Shown here: positions 27,640 to 38,323 of the stretch, piece by piece
Layout: each line of letters begins with the position of its first letter
Numbering within the stretch: the first letter of the stretch is position 1
From: Bacteroides sp.
Lineage (GTDB): Bacteria; Bacteroidota; Bacteroidia; Bacteroidales; Bacteroidaceae
NCBI RefSeq assembly: GCF_028690125.1
Contig: NZ_JAQVBV010000005.1
Coordinates: 62,001 to 126,000 of the forward strand
Reading direction: 5' to 3'
Length of the DNA: 64,000 bases
The notes under the pieces: model-generated
What the model was told of the DNA's origin: nothing
What the model saw: only the letters and a program-made list of their open reading frames with translations
Database searches by the model: none
Position numbers and translations under genes: made by a program

Positions 27640-28509
27640 TTATTTAGCGTCTCCGCTAAGTTTTACCAAAAATGGTGCATTTTCTGCATTACAATGCACC
27701 GTTATTGTTTTATTAAAGTGTTCTGAGTGTTCCGCCTGATAATATACTTTAATCGATATAGATTTACCAGGTGAAACAGGCTGCTTATCATACTCCACAA
27801 TCATACATCCACAAGAAGTTATCATTTCATTTATCACTAAAGGATTTTCTCCCGTATTTGTGATTTGAATTTCCCTTTGTTGTTTAGAGTTCCAAGGAAA
27901 CTCTCCAAAATCCAAATGAGTTTCAGATAAAGTAGCTGTCGTCAGTTGCTGATTATTCGGTGCATTAGAATATCCCTCCTTACCAGAAATGATACTCATA
28001 TAAAGTTCCTTCACTTTTAGGTTATTTATTGGATTACCAATAGCAATCACTTTATTCTCTTCATCCAACAAAAAAGTCTGAAACATCGCCTCCGAAGGAA
28101 AATGATTCAATTCATTGATAGAATCCTGTTCATCTATACAAACCGGATATTTAAACTTATCAAACAACAGAACTCGACGAATCTCATTTTTACTTTTCGG
28201 ATTAAAGTAAAATAAAAACTGTACAACATCAGGATATAAAGAATCAACATCAACTATAAACTTCTGCCATTCGTTCAGTTTCAATTTGCAACTAATACAT
28301 CCGATTGAATCAACATAAGAAAACACCTTATATTTACCTCCTATCGGACAAGTAACCGTATCATTTCCTTGTATTGAGAATATTGGATTACTAGGAAACA
28401 ATATTTCCCGATGCTCCCATTCTTTCAATATGGATGCTATATTTTCCTTTTTACTATCACTACAAGAGAATAAAAAGAACAATAATAACAGAATACTATA
28501 CTTCATCAT
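27640..28509 (-). CDS. Lipoprotein with thioredoxin-like and DUF1573 domains
   Basis: A 289-residue lipoprotein (signal MMKYSILLLLFFLFSCSD, lipobox Cys 16). The N-terminal half resembles a degenerate redoxin fold: SIGCISCKLKLNEW offers a Cys pair separated by two residues where a thioredoxin active site would be. The C-terminal ~100 residues are a DUF1573 Ig-like domain (THLDFGEFPWNS, MITSCGCMIVEYD, HFNKTITVHCN). Such two-domain proteins are common in Bacteroides envelopes; function unknown. It is first gene after site A and is followed by the ligase-like gene. A truncated copy lies at 19313..19681. Confidence 0.85.
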   Translation of the reverse strand: MMKYSILLLLFFLFSCSDSKKENIASILKEWEHREILFPSNPIFSIQGNDTVTCPIGGKYKVFSYVDSIGCISCKLKLNEWQKFIVDVDSLYPDVVQFLFYFNPKSKNEIRRVLLFDKFKYPVCIDEQDSINELNHFPSEAMFQTFLLDEENKVIAIGNPINNLKVKELYMSIISGKEGYSNAPNNQQLTTATLSETHLDFGEFPWNSKQQREIQITNTGENPLVINEMITSCGCMIVEYDKQPVSPGKSISIKVYYQAEHSEHFNKTITVHCNAENAPFLVKLSGDAK

Positions 28510-28713
28510 ATATTTTGAATCATCACTATTAAGTACTTTTCAGTCCATTGCTATAAAAAACTTATTCTCTTTTTTGCCTCTAATTATATATGAGAATCGC
28601 ATTTTCCATATTGTCATCAGCAATAGAACTTACTATAATATCATAAATACAAAAATCTAATTCACTTCTTTTTCAAGATTCAAACTTTCATTATTTTTGT
28701 ATTATTTCTGCGA

Positions 28714-28805
28714 CAAATGTATGAGATTGAAACTGAATAGCAAAAAAATATGGCTGACCATTTCGGACCAATAGTGTTTTTATCTTTAGATCCCCTTTTT
28801 ATCGG
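28714..28805 (-). promoter_or_regulatory. Promoter with direct-repeat operator, site A
   Basis: Minus strand: -7 box TACATTTG (28714..28721), 19-bp spacer, -33 box TTTG (28741..28744), then 10 bp to operator TGGTCCGAAATGGTCA (28755..28770). A weaker distal box lies at 28794..28804. It drives the DUF1573-ligase operon with a leader of about 200 nt in which I see no gene. The remainder of 28510..28997 is otherwise empty. Confidence 0.75.
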
Positions 28806-28997
28806 TATTTCTTTAATTATACCTGAAGTTATTTATATCTAAATCCTACTAGAAGTTTTGATAAATCATTCCCCCTCTCTCTTATGCTTTACTCCCAGAT
28901 ATGTTTTTTATAGTGGTAACTCACTTTATAACAGAATTAACAATGATAAGAATCATGCTAAAATAATATCAAAACCATTCATTATTATTAGTCTAGC

Positions 28998-31900
28998 TTA
29001 GCAATACTCATTCAAGACTGATATTAACTTCATCCTATCAATTGGTTTTACCAAATACTGATTACATCCTGCTTTAATCGCAGCAATTCGGTCCGACTCA
29101 AAAGCATGAGCAGTGAGAGCAATAATAGGGATGTCGAGATTAAACTTACGTATCTCCGCAGTAGCCTTCAAGCCATCCAGAACAGGCATTTTCATATCCA
29201 TCAACAGCAAATCAATCTGTTGACTACGGACTATTTCCACAGCCTCCTCCCCATTTACTGCATGAAGCAAATGATAGTGATCCCTCAATATCTTTGATAC
29301 TAACTGATAATTACTTTGCATATCCTCAGCTATAAGAATGGTTTTCCGCGCGGATTTCTCAACACCAATGATACGCTTTTCTTCCACAGTTCCGCCCTTT
29401 TCATCATCCTTTACCATGGTTGAAAATATATCTACTTTGCAAGGCAAAAACACCCAAAAGAGTGAACCTTCACCATATACAGACTCAAAACCGACATTAC
29501 CTCCCATCGCTTCTGCAATGGCCTTACAAATCGAAAGTCCAAGTCCTGTTCCCTGGGCAAATTCATCGAGTTTCTCAAAACGCTGAAACACCTTAGTTTT
29601 TTTATCATCAGCTATACCTATACCGGTATCTTTCATAAAAATAGATACCTCTGTCCTTACATTCATACCCCATCTCAATGACACCTTTTGGTGTATACTT
29701 AATGGCATTCGTGACATAATTAGTAAGAATCTGGGCTACTCGATTACGATCTAGAATAACCTTACAGCAAGGATAAGGATTAATAGCAGCCAATGTTACA
29801 TTCTGATTCTTTATACGCTGTCTCATGGAAGCTACCATATTATTGAAGTGATCAGAAAGATCGAATGATTCATATTTCAATTCTACCGAGCCAGCTTCAA
29901 GTTTAGATAAGTCAAGAATATCATTGATCAGTTTCAAAAGCAACTCATTATTGCTATTGATTATCTGGATATAATCATTTTTCTCTTCCTCGTTAGCATA
30001 AGCCATTAATTCAGAGAAACCGACAATAGCATTCAATGGGGTACGTATTTCATGACTCATATTTGCCAGGAATGCCGACTTCAGCTTATCAGATTGTTCT
30101 GCCTGATGTTTAGCTTCTTGCAACTCTCTTATCATCGCTTCCCGTTCGGTTACATCATCTATACGGATAACAACTCCATCTACAGAGCCATCTTCATGAA
30201 GCACAGGAGTAGCAAATATTTCAACGGTATGTGCACTATCTAATCTAAATTTAATCTGTTCTGTCTGGAGTGAAGCAAACGCTCTCTTCATGACACAATT
30301 CTCACATGGAGATGTACGATTGTGTGCACTTTTATAACATAATTCGCCTTTTTTATACGCTTCATAAGAAAGACTTTTTGAACACAATGAAATATTCTCC
30401 CACTGCACTATATAGTCCTTCGTAATATATGCCAAACCTGAATTGGTATTATTAAGAACCAGTTCATTCTGCCGCACCAAGGCATCCTGTACTTTCTTAT
30501 TCTTCAATAAAGTTAATTCTATTTGCTTATGTGAATCAATGCTCTGCGACATACCATACACAAATTTATAAGGAGCATCATTCAGCAGACTAGTTTCAAC
30601 CACACCACGTGTTTCCCACCATTCATAAACGCCATCTCCCTTAAAATCAATACGGTATTCTATATCCCACAAACCGTCCCCTTTATCTACTGCTTTATTC
30701 AAGGTATCAACAAACTGCTGCTTATCTTCAGGATGCACTAAAGTTAAAAACTTCTCAACAGTATTAACATCTGATATTTTTTTCCCCTTTATATCAAATC
30801 CTTCACCGTAACTTACCCTATTCCTAGCCGGCTCGAAAAACCATGTATAAGCATTCATAGTTTCCAAAGTGATAGAAAGCAATTGGGCACGACGTTTGAG
30901 ATCATTTTCCATACTCTGATCCCAACGAGTATTTAATAAAAGACGTTTTCCATCATCTTCAATAATACTTTTGCGTACAATAGTATCATAACTACGTCCA
31001 TCCTTCAGAACAATACGCTCCATTCCGAAATAAGGCTTTCCAGTATTAAAAACTTCGATATCTGTTTTCTGAATGCGCTCTACTTCCTCTTCACCCAGTA
31101 TATCATAGGCAGTCTTATCCTCACTAGTACCAAACATCCGCTTACTTTCTTCATTGCAAAAAACATATCGAAAATTATCTTCTATATCTTTTATATGAAC
31201 GGAAAGCGGAAGACTATTTAATATATTATAGAAAAGCTGCTGCTTCTTCTGTACATCTGTATTATTTTTCCGTGTACCAACATATTTCATTACCTTTTTA
31301 TTAGCATCAAACTCATAGGGTGCACCACTTATCGTACAAAATTGCCAATTAGGATTATCAGGTAACATAACCCGGGCATCAAAAGAAAAAGTAAAGTTCT
31401 CCCCTCTGCCCATCCTTACCATAACACTAGCAATCCCATCACGATCATCAGGATGCAGGGTTTCCAAATATAATGCTATACTGACAGGTTTCGACTCGTC
31501 ATAACCATTTAATGGTTCATTATCACTATAAAAATGCTGAGCAATTACATCAAACTCCCAAAACATAATATCTGCCGCTTTCATGGCAAGCTCTGTTTTT
31601 TTACGGCTTTGTCGAAGTATTTCTTCGTTCTTTACAACTTCTGTAATATCTTCAAAAATGAAAACGTAATTAACAAACTTTCCGGTATTATCAAAAAGAG
31701 GATTACCATTACATTTTAAATAACAGGTACGGGTACGGGTTGAAAAAAAACGTTTATCCTCTCTTTGTTTATCAAAGTCATATAAAAAACTCATTTGCAC
31801 CGGAGTACTTTGACGAACAGCTTCCTTTACAACATCAGGAACAATGGAATTATCATTTATATTAAGTTTTTTTTCTATAAGCATTTTTCGATCGGCCCCA

Positions 31901-32010
31901 AAAATCCGACCAAAACGTTCATTGCATCTTACCAAAGTACCATCTGAAGTAAAAAAACCTACACCCACTGAAAGTGAGTCAAATATAGAAAGTAACTGTT
32001 TGTGCTCCAT
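28998..32010 (-). pseudogene. Hybrid two-component sensor kinase, split by a frameshift
   Basis: Two adjacent frames make one hybrid histidine kinase of about 1000 residues. The 5' frame (29608..32010) has several PAS domains (about 1-600; PAS/PAC wording such as YVFIFEDITEV), a HisKA phospho-acceptor (FLANMSHEIRTPLNA, His near residue 652) and the ATPase N box (YVTNAIKYTP). The frame then shifts by one base near 29634..29650. The second frame (28998..29717) resumes with the G1 box KDTGIGIA, G2 box GTGLGLSI and a receiver domain (ILIAEDMQSN, phospho-Asp in LLMDMKMP, Lys in YLVKPID). No TM is evident. Without the G boxes the first product cannot be an active kinase, so I call it a pseudogene unless the shift is a sequencing error. 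Confidence 0.85.
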
Positions 32011-32109
32011 TTCTTTATCCGTGAGAATAAAATAACTAAAAAGATTATATATATCAAAGATGCGAATATATATATATTTTTGCTATTACAACCTCATTTA
32101 TTCCACATT

Positions 32110-32215
32110 TTTTATTAAAAGAAAGAAAAGAGCATAACCAGATGCTCCTGTTCCATTTTCCCCCAACATCGGCAACCGGAAACGCCCTTTTCTTATTTTC
32201 TTACTAATCGGTAAA
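32110..32215 (-). pseudogene. Remnant of an O-antigen-ligase-like gene
   Basis: Similar to about 26880..26960 of the ligase gene. The minus strand still reads in pieces like KRRFRLP and SGYALFF (intact gene KKRVFLVAV, SGYALFFLK). It lies just after the lepB stop, so the 32-38 kb module probably once ended in a ligase gene. Confidence 0.6.
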
Positions 32216-32257
32216 TCGTTTATCTATTAATAAATATATGTCATATCTATTACTTTA

Positions 32258-33142
32258 TTATTCAATCTTCTTCATTATCCGATCCCAACGGGTTTTATCT
32301 GTATTCCTATTCTTCGAGTACCAAATACGAGTTGCTTTTCCGACAATATACTCTTCCGGCAGCATTCCCCAATAACGGGAATCCTTAGAGTTAGCCATCT
32401 TATCACCAGAGACAAAATAATAATTCTTCATAAAACGATATTGATGTACCACACTATCGCCTAATAAAACATTACCATTTTTGAGATACAACTTCTTCTT
32501 TTGTTCCCAGCCAATCAATTGCTTATAAAGTAGATAAGTGGTATCATTCATTAATACACATTGTCCTTTCTTAGGAATAGACAATGGTCCAAATTCCCGG
32601 ATATTCCAGTCCAGATGCTCATCATTTGGGAAAGCTTTTGTCACAATTCCCCATTTCTCAGGACTCTCCAAATCGGCTAGTTCAATTTGAGCCTCCCTAT
32701 TTCCTAATACCTCATCACAACCACGTATTTTATAAAGTCCATTTCTTATCTCCAAAGTATCTCCGGGAAGTGCAATACAGCGCTTTACAAAAAAACGCAT
32801 GATGTCCATTTGAATACAATCCCACCCTTTCCGATAAGGGAAGTTAAATACTAATACATCATTACGCTTCAAATCTCCCAAACCCGGAAGTCTATAAATT
32901 GGCACTTCTTTATTCTTCAATGCCGCAGACACATCAAATAATCGTGCTCCATCTATCAACTTATTTACTAAAATATAATCACCATCTTGCAAAGTAGGCT
33001 CCATTGAATCCGAAGGAATCTTGAATGAAGCAAAACAAAAAAGTTGAAGAAAGAATAATACGACACAAGAGCAGACCCCCCAAAACACTATATTCAGGGC
33101 AGCATTCAACCATTTCATTATGCGGTTCATTCCTATATTCAT
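32258..33142 (-). CDS. lepB: Signal peptidase I
   Basis: A 294-residue type I signal peptidase, an inner-membrane serine protease that removes signal peptides. Residues 13-40 form the membrane anchor. The catalytic Ser is Ser46 in KIPSDSMEPTL and the general-base Lys is Lys120 in FVKRCIALPGD (box D); box E reads GDKMANSKDSRYWG. It is longer than minimal enzymes because of an insert between boxes D and E, as in Bacteroidetes LepB. The start overlaps the glutaminase-like stop by 4 bp, so it is coupled to that operon. It looks like a cluster-dedicated paralogue rather than the housekeeping enzyme; that is inference. Confidence 0.93.
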   Translation of the reverse strand: MNIGMNRIMKWLNAALNIVFWGVCSCVVLFFLQLFCFASFKIPSDSMEPTLQDGDYILVNKLIDGARLFDVSAALKNKEVPIYRLPGLGDLKRNDVLVFNFPYRKGWDCIQMDIMRFFVKRCIALPGDTLEIRNGLYKIRGCDEVLGNREAQIELADLESPEKWGIVTKAFPNDEHLDWNIREFGPLSIPKKGQCVLMNDTTYLLYKQLIGWEQKKKLYLKNGNVLLGDSVVHQYRFMKNYYFVSGDKMANSKDSRYWGMLPEEYIVGKATRIWYSKNRNTDKTRWDRIMKKIE

Positions 33143-35061
33143 CGTTTCTTTTGTAATTCTATTAATTCCTGATATGCTATTAATCCCAAAATTGACTTAA
33201 CCTCATCTTTATATGCTGCAGGCAACTGTTTAACCAAAAGCTCTTGGTTTCGAACAGAATCCTTTTGTAGTTCAGCTAACTCTCCCTGTTGTTTCGTCAC
33301 CATTGTTACCAGATAGTTTCCCCATTGAGATATAACCTTCCAATGCTTCTCTGCGTAATCAAAAGATTCGTCTGCTTTCACTACAGCTAAGGTCATCATC
33401 AACATATTGGAAGCCATCTCGATACCATAATCATTCACACTCTCCTGATGAATAGCAATCGGAAAAAAACCAATATCAAAAGGAGGAAATTGTTTAAGCC
33501 AATAGCCATTCTCGCAAAAATCAAAAACAGGTTTTAATGTACCTTTCATCCAATCCATGCGTTCAAAAAACATTAAATAAGGAAAGCTATCAAAAGCATC
33601 TCTTACTCTACCCACGATACTACTATAACACAACAAACCGCCGTCCGGAGCAACTGAAAGTCTGCGAGTAGCCATAAAGTTCCGATAATACGGAAGCATT
33701 TTCTCAGCATTTATCTTACTCTCCTGCAAAGATAATTTCTGAGAATAATACAGATCAGTCTCATTACACATACTTTGTAATGACCGGTATTCATCTCCTA
33801 TATTTCTCAATACATCTTTAATACTCGTATTTTTATTTTTCTGCCAATAATAGGGTAAATTCTCACCAAAATATTGTAATACCTCTCCTTCTTCATATCC
33901 CAAAAGCAATACACCACGATCCATACCCTTACGCATCATATTCTTCTGCGTCAAGATTACACGACCATCCTTACATACAGATTGTACATCCTCTGCCTTC
34001 ACCGCCAAATACAAACTATCTCCTTGTATTATCTTCCATCCCTGCTCCACAGAATCTTTTACTTTAACTCGATCAGACATCCATTCCATATCCATATCGA
34101 ATGAGATATCAACATCATGTTGCTGACCATCGGTAGACACTATTTGATAAGAAAGAAACCCTACCGGACATCCCATAAATTCCTCGTTCTGCAACAGAGA
34201 AGGTGAAACAAAATTGAGTTGAAGCTCCATACTGCCACATTGAAAAGCATAACGCGTTTGAGTTGCCTGAATATCAACTGATTTCAATCGTGCAGTATCC
34301 ACATCATCATACTCCTTATTCTCCGCATACAATCCATAGTCTAATAGCGCATTATATGAAATGTCATAGCAATGGGCAGCAAACACATTATCTCCAGCTT
34401 TCAATTTCCGGACAATTGTATCAGAAAGTTGCCGACAATGAGTTGTTTTGTTCGTATAATTAAAGCGTACCACCTCATCACCATTACAATAGATAGTAGC
34501 TACATCGTCACAAAGAAAGCGAATATACAATTTACAATTGTTCAATGCTTCCTTATTTAACATCACATGCCTGCGAACATAAATATTTTCAGCATCCCAG
34601 AAAGTATTAGTCATATACCAGGTATTCTCAGTTCCAAACGCGGCTCTTCCTTCGTGCCAACCGGTATCGTTATATTCCCTTTCTTTCCAGCCGTCTCCCG
34701 GATATAAAAAAGAATATTTCCCTTTCCATCCGCAACTATCTCCTGCCAATGGAGCCAAAGCTTGAATACGCAATGAGTCCGCCCCCATGAAACGGTAGCC
34801 TTTGCCATCTACATACAATATACCCATTAATGGAAAATCCTTCCCTTTGGGTATATGTAAATACTGATGATGCAAAGTATCTCCCGACACTTCAACCGAG
34901 AAAGTCGGAGCCAAAGGAAGCAATATATGACGAGACGGATGTATATCATTTGTCATTACCTCAATGTGCTCTGATGAATCACAGGCAGTCAGCAAACTAA
35001 TGATATACAAACATATCATTAACAATTTGCCATTATAGTTTGTCTTTCCTTTTATTTCCAT
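33139..35061 (-). CDS. Glutaminase-like lipoprotein (DUF4964/DUF5127/DUF4965 type)
   Basis: A 640-residue protein related to the Bacteroides glutaminase-family (GtaA-like) proteins. A lipoprotein signal ends at LLTACDSSE. Seen in order: a DUF4964-like start (PLAPTFSVEVSGD, GYRFMGADSLRI), a jelly-roll insert (about 105-240, GWKEREYNDTGWHEG), DUF5127 (TRYAFQCGSMELQLNFVSP, about 265-330) and a DUF4965 helical part (about 430-625, GTLKPVFDFCENGYW and MASNMLMM). Enzyme activity on glutamine is a family annotation and is not shown for this diverged member. It overlaps the transglutaminase-like gene by 10 bp upstream and lepB by 4 bp downstream. Confidence 0.72.
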   Translation of the reverse strand: MEIKGKTNYNGKLLMICLYIISLLTACDSSEHIEVMTNDIHPSRHILLPLAPTFSVEVSGDTLHHQYLHIPKGKDFPLMGILYVDGKGYRFMGADSLRIQALAPLAGDSCGWKGKYSFLYPGDGWKEREYNDTGWHEGRAAFGTENTWYMTNTFWDAENIYVRRHVMLNKEALNNCKLYIRFLCDDVATIYCNGDEVVRFNYTNKTTHCRQLSDTIVRKLKAGDNVFAAHCYDISYNALLDYGLYAENKEYDDVDTARLKSVDIQATQTRYAFQCGSMELQLNFVSPSLLQNEEFMGCPVGFLSYQIVSTDGQQHDVDISFDMDMEWMSDRVKVKDSVEQGWKIIQGDSLYLAVKAEDVQSVCKDGRVILTQKNMMRKGMDRGVLLLGYEEGEVLQYFGENLPYYWQKNKNTSIKDVLRNIGDEYRSLQSMCNETDLYYSQKLSLQESKINAEKMLPYYRNFMATRRLSVAPDGGLLCYSSIVGRVRDAFDSFPYLMFFERMDWMKGTLKPVFDFCENGYWLKQFPPFDIGFFPIAIHQESVNDYGIEMASNMLMMTLAVVKADESFDYAEKHWKVISQWGNYLVTMVTKQQGELAELQKDSVRNQELLVKQLPAAYKDEVKSILGLIAYQELIELQKKR

Positions 35062-37061
35062 GCCTGATAACCATTTTCGTAAACAAATATTCTTTCCTGT
35101 ATTCCACGTGTAAGATTGCGCAATAGCAAGACTGTATTTCGGGGAACATTCCGATAAACAAGAGAGTCGGCACTTGCTTTCACTTTACCAACCGATTTCC
35201 AGTCCCCATTACAATAAAATAATTCAAACGTATCTCCGGGACGAATATAATTATCCCGATTTGCAGGAGTATAAACAATCCTCTCTACCTGCATAGGTTC
35301 TCCTAAGTCCAATCCTGCCCAACCACCGTCATTCTCCAAATAATCAAAACAAGTCCATGTCTGACCGTCAAAGGCATTTGGATATTCATGGCTACCATCC
35401 AACTGATAACAGCCATAAGTGCCTATAGGATTCCCTTTCAACGGAATGGTATCATTCACACCATAAAAAGCAATTTCAGCAATTTGAGAATGAGTGTTTT
35501 TGTATCCGAAATATCGGATATATCGGTACTTCTTGTCACTCCAACTTTTTACGGACGTATACATCCGATTAGGTTTACTTTGAACCATAAATAAGGTATC
35601 CTTTTCAGAGAAGTCAGCCTTATTGCTACCTTCAAACACGCCACCAATCAATCGCTCCCTAAATAAGTTCTCCTTTTCAAGCGGAAACTTAGCGTATAGA
35701 ACAACACCTTCCGTCTCATCTGCACAAGAATAAAAATGCAATTCATTGCTCATTCTATGTATATAAAAAGGATCAGTAATAAAAGATAGTTTTCCTTTTT
35801 CATAAGTGCCGACACGAAGAACTGCACCTTTCCGAATATCTCTAAAAACCAATTCACCGCCATCATATTCTGTCCAGTCCACCGGAACCCATCTGTCACG
35901 ATTGGTAATACATAAATAGGCTATTTTTCCTTTCGCTTCATCTTTATTTATTTTAGACGAAGGAATTCGCAGTTGCCTCATATAATACTTAGCATAAGAA
36001 TAGGTCACATCTTTAAACTTTGGAAGCTTCCAAAATGGATACAAATCCTGGCTTAGATTAGCCATCTCATCATATAACTCTCTGTTTATACTAAAAGTAT
36101 AACGATAAACTTTTGCTGCATCGTCATTATTATACCAACCATCCTTACAAGTATACACAAAAGGATCCGGAAATTCTGTTTTACAATCTCTCCCATTCTG
36201 ATCCCACGCCGTCAGCCAGAAATGTCCTGCATTCGCAAGATCACATCCCAAAATAAAATCTATCGCACACGGAATACCTAAAGCTCGAAGTAGATACATT
36301 CCAAAATCAGTACGATCTCGACACGTACCAGTCATGTTGGGAACATATTTCGGACCTATGTGTCCAAAAGTATATGGAGCAACGGTAGAATTACGCTGAA
36401 ATTTATCAGGCAACCTACTAATCAGGTAGTTTGCAGCAACGATAGGATTTTCTTTATCCAGCTTATCTGACATACGCAAAGAATCAAGTAATGAATTATA
36501 TTTCTCATAATACTCTTCGCGCCAATAAGTCAAAGGCTCATCATCAATACGATACGGCAATATATATTGACAGAAAGCATCAAAAGTCACATGTTTTGTC
36601 CAAGGTTGCTCTTGCCATACTTTAAATGCCCATTCTATATTATTACATAAATAAGCAGAATCAACTTCCATCACATCACATTTCTTGTCCAATTGCCCTA
36701 TCGGTCCAAATACCTTTTTCACAGAATCAGCAATCTCCTCCGGTGCCCTTTTGGGATAAGTCTTCAACCAGACATAATACATTTTATAGTTTTCCAGTTG
36801 TTCACCGGTAGAATACTTATAGTAAGGTGAATTCTCAATCAAGAAACAAGCCGCTTTGTACTTCAGACTATCAGCCGGATCTTTTTGGTAATAGCGAAGT
36901 ACTTTCTCTAATTCATATCTGTTATCGCCGGCCAATTGCAAAGAAGCTTCCAATGGAGATATTGACTCTACTTTTTCAGTGGTCAATAAATCCACAATTT
37001 GCCATCCCAGCACGATTAGCAATACTACAAAGACAATTTGAAATCCATACCGTTTTACCAT
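35052..37061 (-). CDS. Transglutaminase-like protein with discoidin-like C-terminus
   Basis: A 669-residue membrane-anchored or secreted protein (hydrophobic segment at residues 8-26, no lipobox). A transglutaminase-like cysteine-protease fold lies in the middle: Cys247 in MTGTCRDRTDFG, His280 in NAGHFW and Asp299 in FPDPF form the expected Cys-His-Asp triad. The C-terminal ~170 residues resemble an F5/8 type C (discoidin) domain (EIAFYGVNDT, AFDGQTWTCFDY, GWAGLDLGEPMQVERIVYTP), usually a carbohydrate- or surface-binding module. It could cross-link, cleave or deamidate peptides. It overlaps the next gene by 10 bp. Decayed copies lie at 18586 and 40146. Confidence 0.83.
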   Translation of the reverse strand: MVKRYGFQIVFVVLLIVLGWQIVDLLTTEKVESISPLEASLQLAGDNRYELEKVLRYYQKDPADSLKYKAACFLIENSPYYKYSTGEQLENYKMYYVWLKTYPKRAPEEIADSVKKVFGPIGQLDKKCDVMEVDSAYLCNNIEWAFKVWQEQPWTKHVTFDAFCQYILPYRIDDEPLTYWREEYYEKYNSLLDSLRMSDKLDKENPIVAANYLISRLPDKFQRNSTVAPYTFGHIGPKYVPNMTGTCRDRTDFGMYLLRALGIPCAIDFILGCDLANAGHFWLTAWDQNGRDCKTEFPDPFVYTCKDGWYNNDDAAKVYRYTFSINRELYDEMANLSQDLYPFWKLPKFKDVTYSYAKYYMRQLRIPSSKINKDEAKGKIAYLCITNRDRWVPVDWTEYDGGELVFRDIRKGAVLRVGTYEKGKLSFITDPFYIHRMSNELHFYSCADETEGVVLYAKFPLEKENLFRERLIGGVFEGSNKADFSEKDTLFMVQSKPNRMYTSVKSWSDKKYRYIRYFGYKNTHSQIAEIAFYGVNDTIPLKGNPIGTYGCYQLDGSHEYPNAFDGQTWTCFDYLENDGGWAGLDLGEPMQVERIVYTPANRDNYIRPGDTFELFYCNGDWKSVGKVKASADSLVYRNVPRNTVLLLRNLTRGIQERIFVYENGYQAWK

Positions 37062-37144
37062 CTTTTTCTCATCAATATCTAATATATCTTTTTCTGATTA
37101 AACATATCTATTTTACTCTACAGCAAATCGAACGTAATCTAACC

Positions 37145-38179
37145 TTATATGTCATTAAGAATCTCTTTCAAATTATAACAATAAAATGTAGACGAATCAA
37201 CCTTTTCTTTATATGCAACAAGAGTTCCCATTTTATCAATATCAATCGAATTCACATATTGATCTAATATAATTTGAGACCTATAATTACCATCTATATC
37301 AAAAACACATATGACATTACCTTCCTCTACTCCATTTTTAGTCTTTAAACACAAAAATAAATTATCATATGAACCTATATCTAGAAAATAATATTTTAGA
37401 TCAGGATCAGGCGAATCCATTTGATCTTTATCCGATCCCCAAATAAGTTGTGGTACAATTTTGTTACCTTCATCTAAATGTAATAATTCCAATCTATCTA
37501 TATAATTATAAGCCAACAAGATATGACTTCCTATTACATCAAAGTCGTAATCAAAAGCGGTATATGATACACTTTCTCCTCTCTTAAGTGCACATTGATC
37601 TCTAAGCGTGCAGAGATAAGTATCATAATCTTGTTGGTTTTGCAAATTTACTAAATGAAGTTTTGTATCTCTTCCATCCTCTTTCATAAGGAAAACAGAA
37701 TCATTCATTTGAATTATTTTTGTAAACGGTCTACAAAGATTATCATCATCTTTAAGTAATGAATATTTGCGTTTTAAAGTAAACTCACTATTTTCAATAC
37801 TATATTTATATAAAGAGCTTTTCATTATATCATATAAAGTAATAAAACCAAACTCTTTATTACTTCCCCATTTTTTTGTAACAAATTCACCAGGTCCCTG
37901 GCCTGTTTTCCCAAAACTATATAGGAATTTGAGTTGAGGATAAGAATAGACAGAAATAAAATTTTCTAAACTATTAGAACAAAAAACAATTTTATCATCC
38001 ATAATCTTCCAATGATACAAACGAAAAACCTGAGAAATTTCTACCGAATCACGGCATTGTATTTCTTTCTTGATTCCACAGACCATTTCTTTCACAGGTA
38101 TTTGAAGATTATCTTTCTTTTTTTCTTGGCAGCCAACTAAGAGACAAACAAGAATGAATATACATATATTTTTCCTCAT
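37145..38179 (-). CDS. Six-bladed beta-propeller lipoprotein
   Basis: A 344-residue lipoprotein: MRKNICIFILVCLLVGCQ, lipobox Cys 17. The rest has propeller wording (YPQLKFLYSFGKTGQGPGEF, and VICVFDIDGNYRSQIILDQY near the end), matching the Bacteroidetes 6-bladed/TolB-like family. Function unknown. The frame is open up to 38221, but ATG 38179 begins the signal and was chosen. It sits between the NVEALA remnant (38324) and the transglutaminase-like gene (gap 83 bp), inside the operon from site B. Confidence 0.85.
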   Translation of the reverse strand: MRKNICIFILVCLLVGCQEKKKDNLQIPVKEMVCGIKKEIQCRDSVEISQVFRLYHWKIMDDKIVFCSNSLENFISVYSYPQLKFLYSFGKTGQGPGEFVTKKWGSNKEFGFITLYDIMKSSLYKYSIENSEFTLKRKYSLLKDDDNLCRPFTKIIQMNDSVFLMKEDGRDTKLHLVNLQNQQDYDTYLCTLRDQCALKRGESVSYTAFDYDFDVIGSHILLAYNYIDRLELLHLDEGNKIVPQLIWGSDKDQMDSPDPDLKYYFLDIGSYDNLFLCLKTKNGVEEGNVICVFDIDGNYRSQIILDQYVNSIDIDKMGTLVAYKEKVDSSTFYCYNLKEILNDI

Positions 38180-38323
38180 ATAAAATATAAGATTTGACAT
38201 TCTAAAAAAGAAGGGAAACAATTTGATTTATTTTTAAATAAAATCTGATTCTCTTCATTTCTATTATATATTTATTTTCTACTACCTACAAAATTTCGCA
38301 TCTTTGTCCGGTGCATTATTAAC

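Noticed and set aside
29608..29717. Treating 28998..29717 and 29608..32010 as two genes
   Set aside because: The first ends within the kinase ATPase domain and the second begins in the same domain, so they are halves of one frameshifted gene.
30052..30243. Short antisense frames within the large genes
   Set aside because: These are shadows of the real coding frame with no domain content; the same holds for similar short frames across the window.
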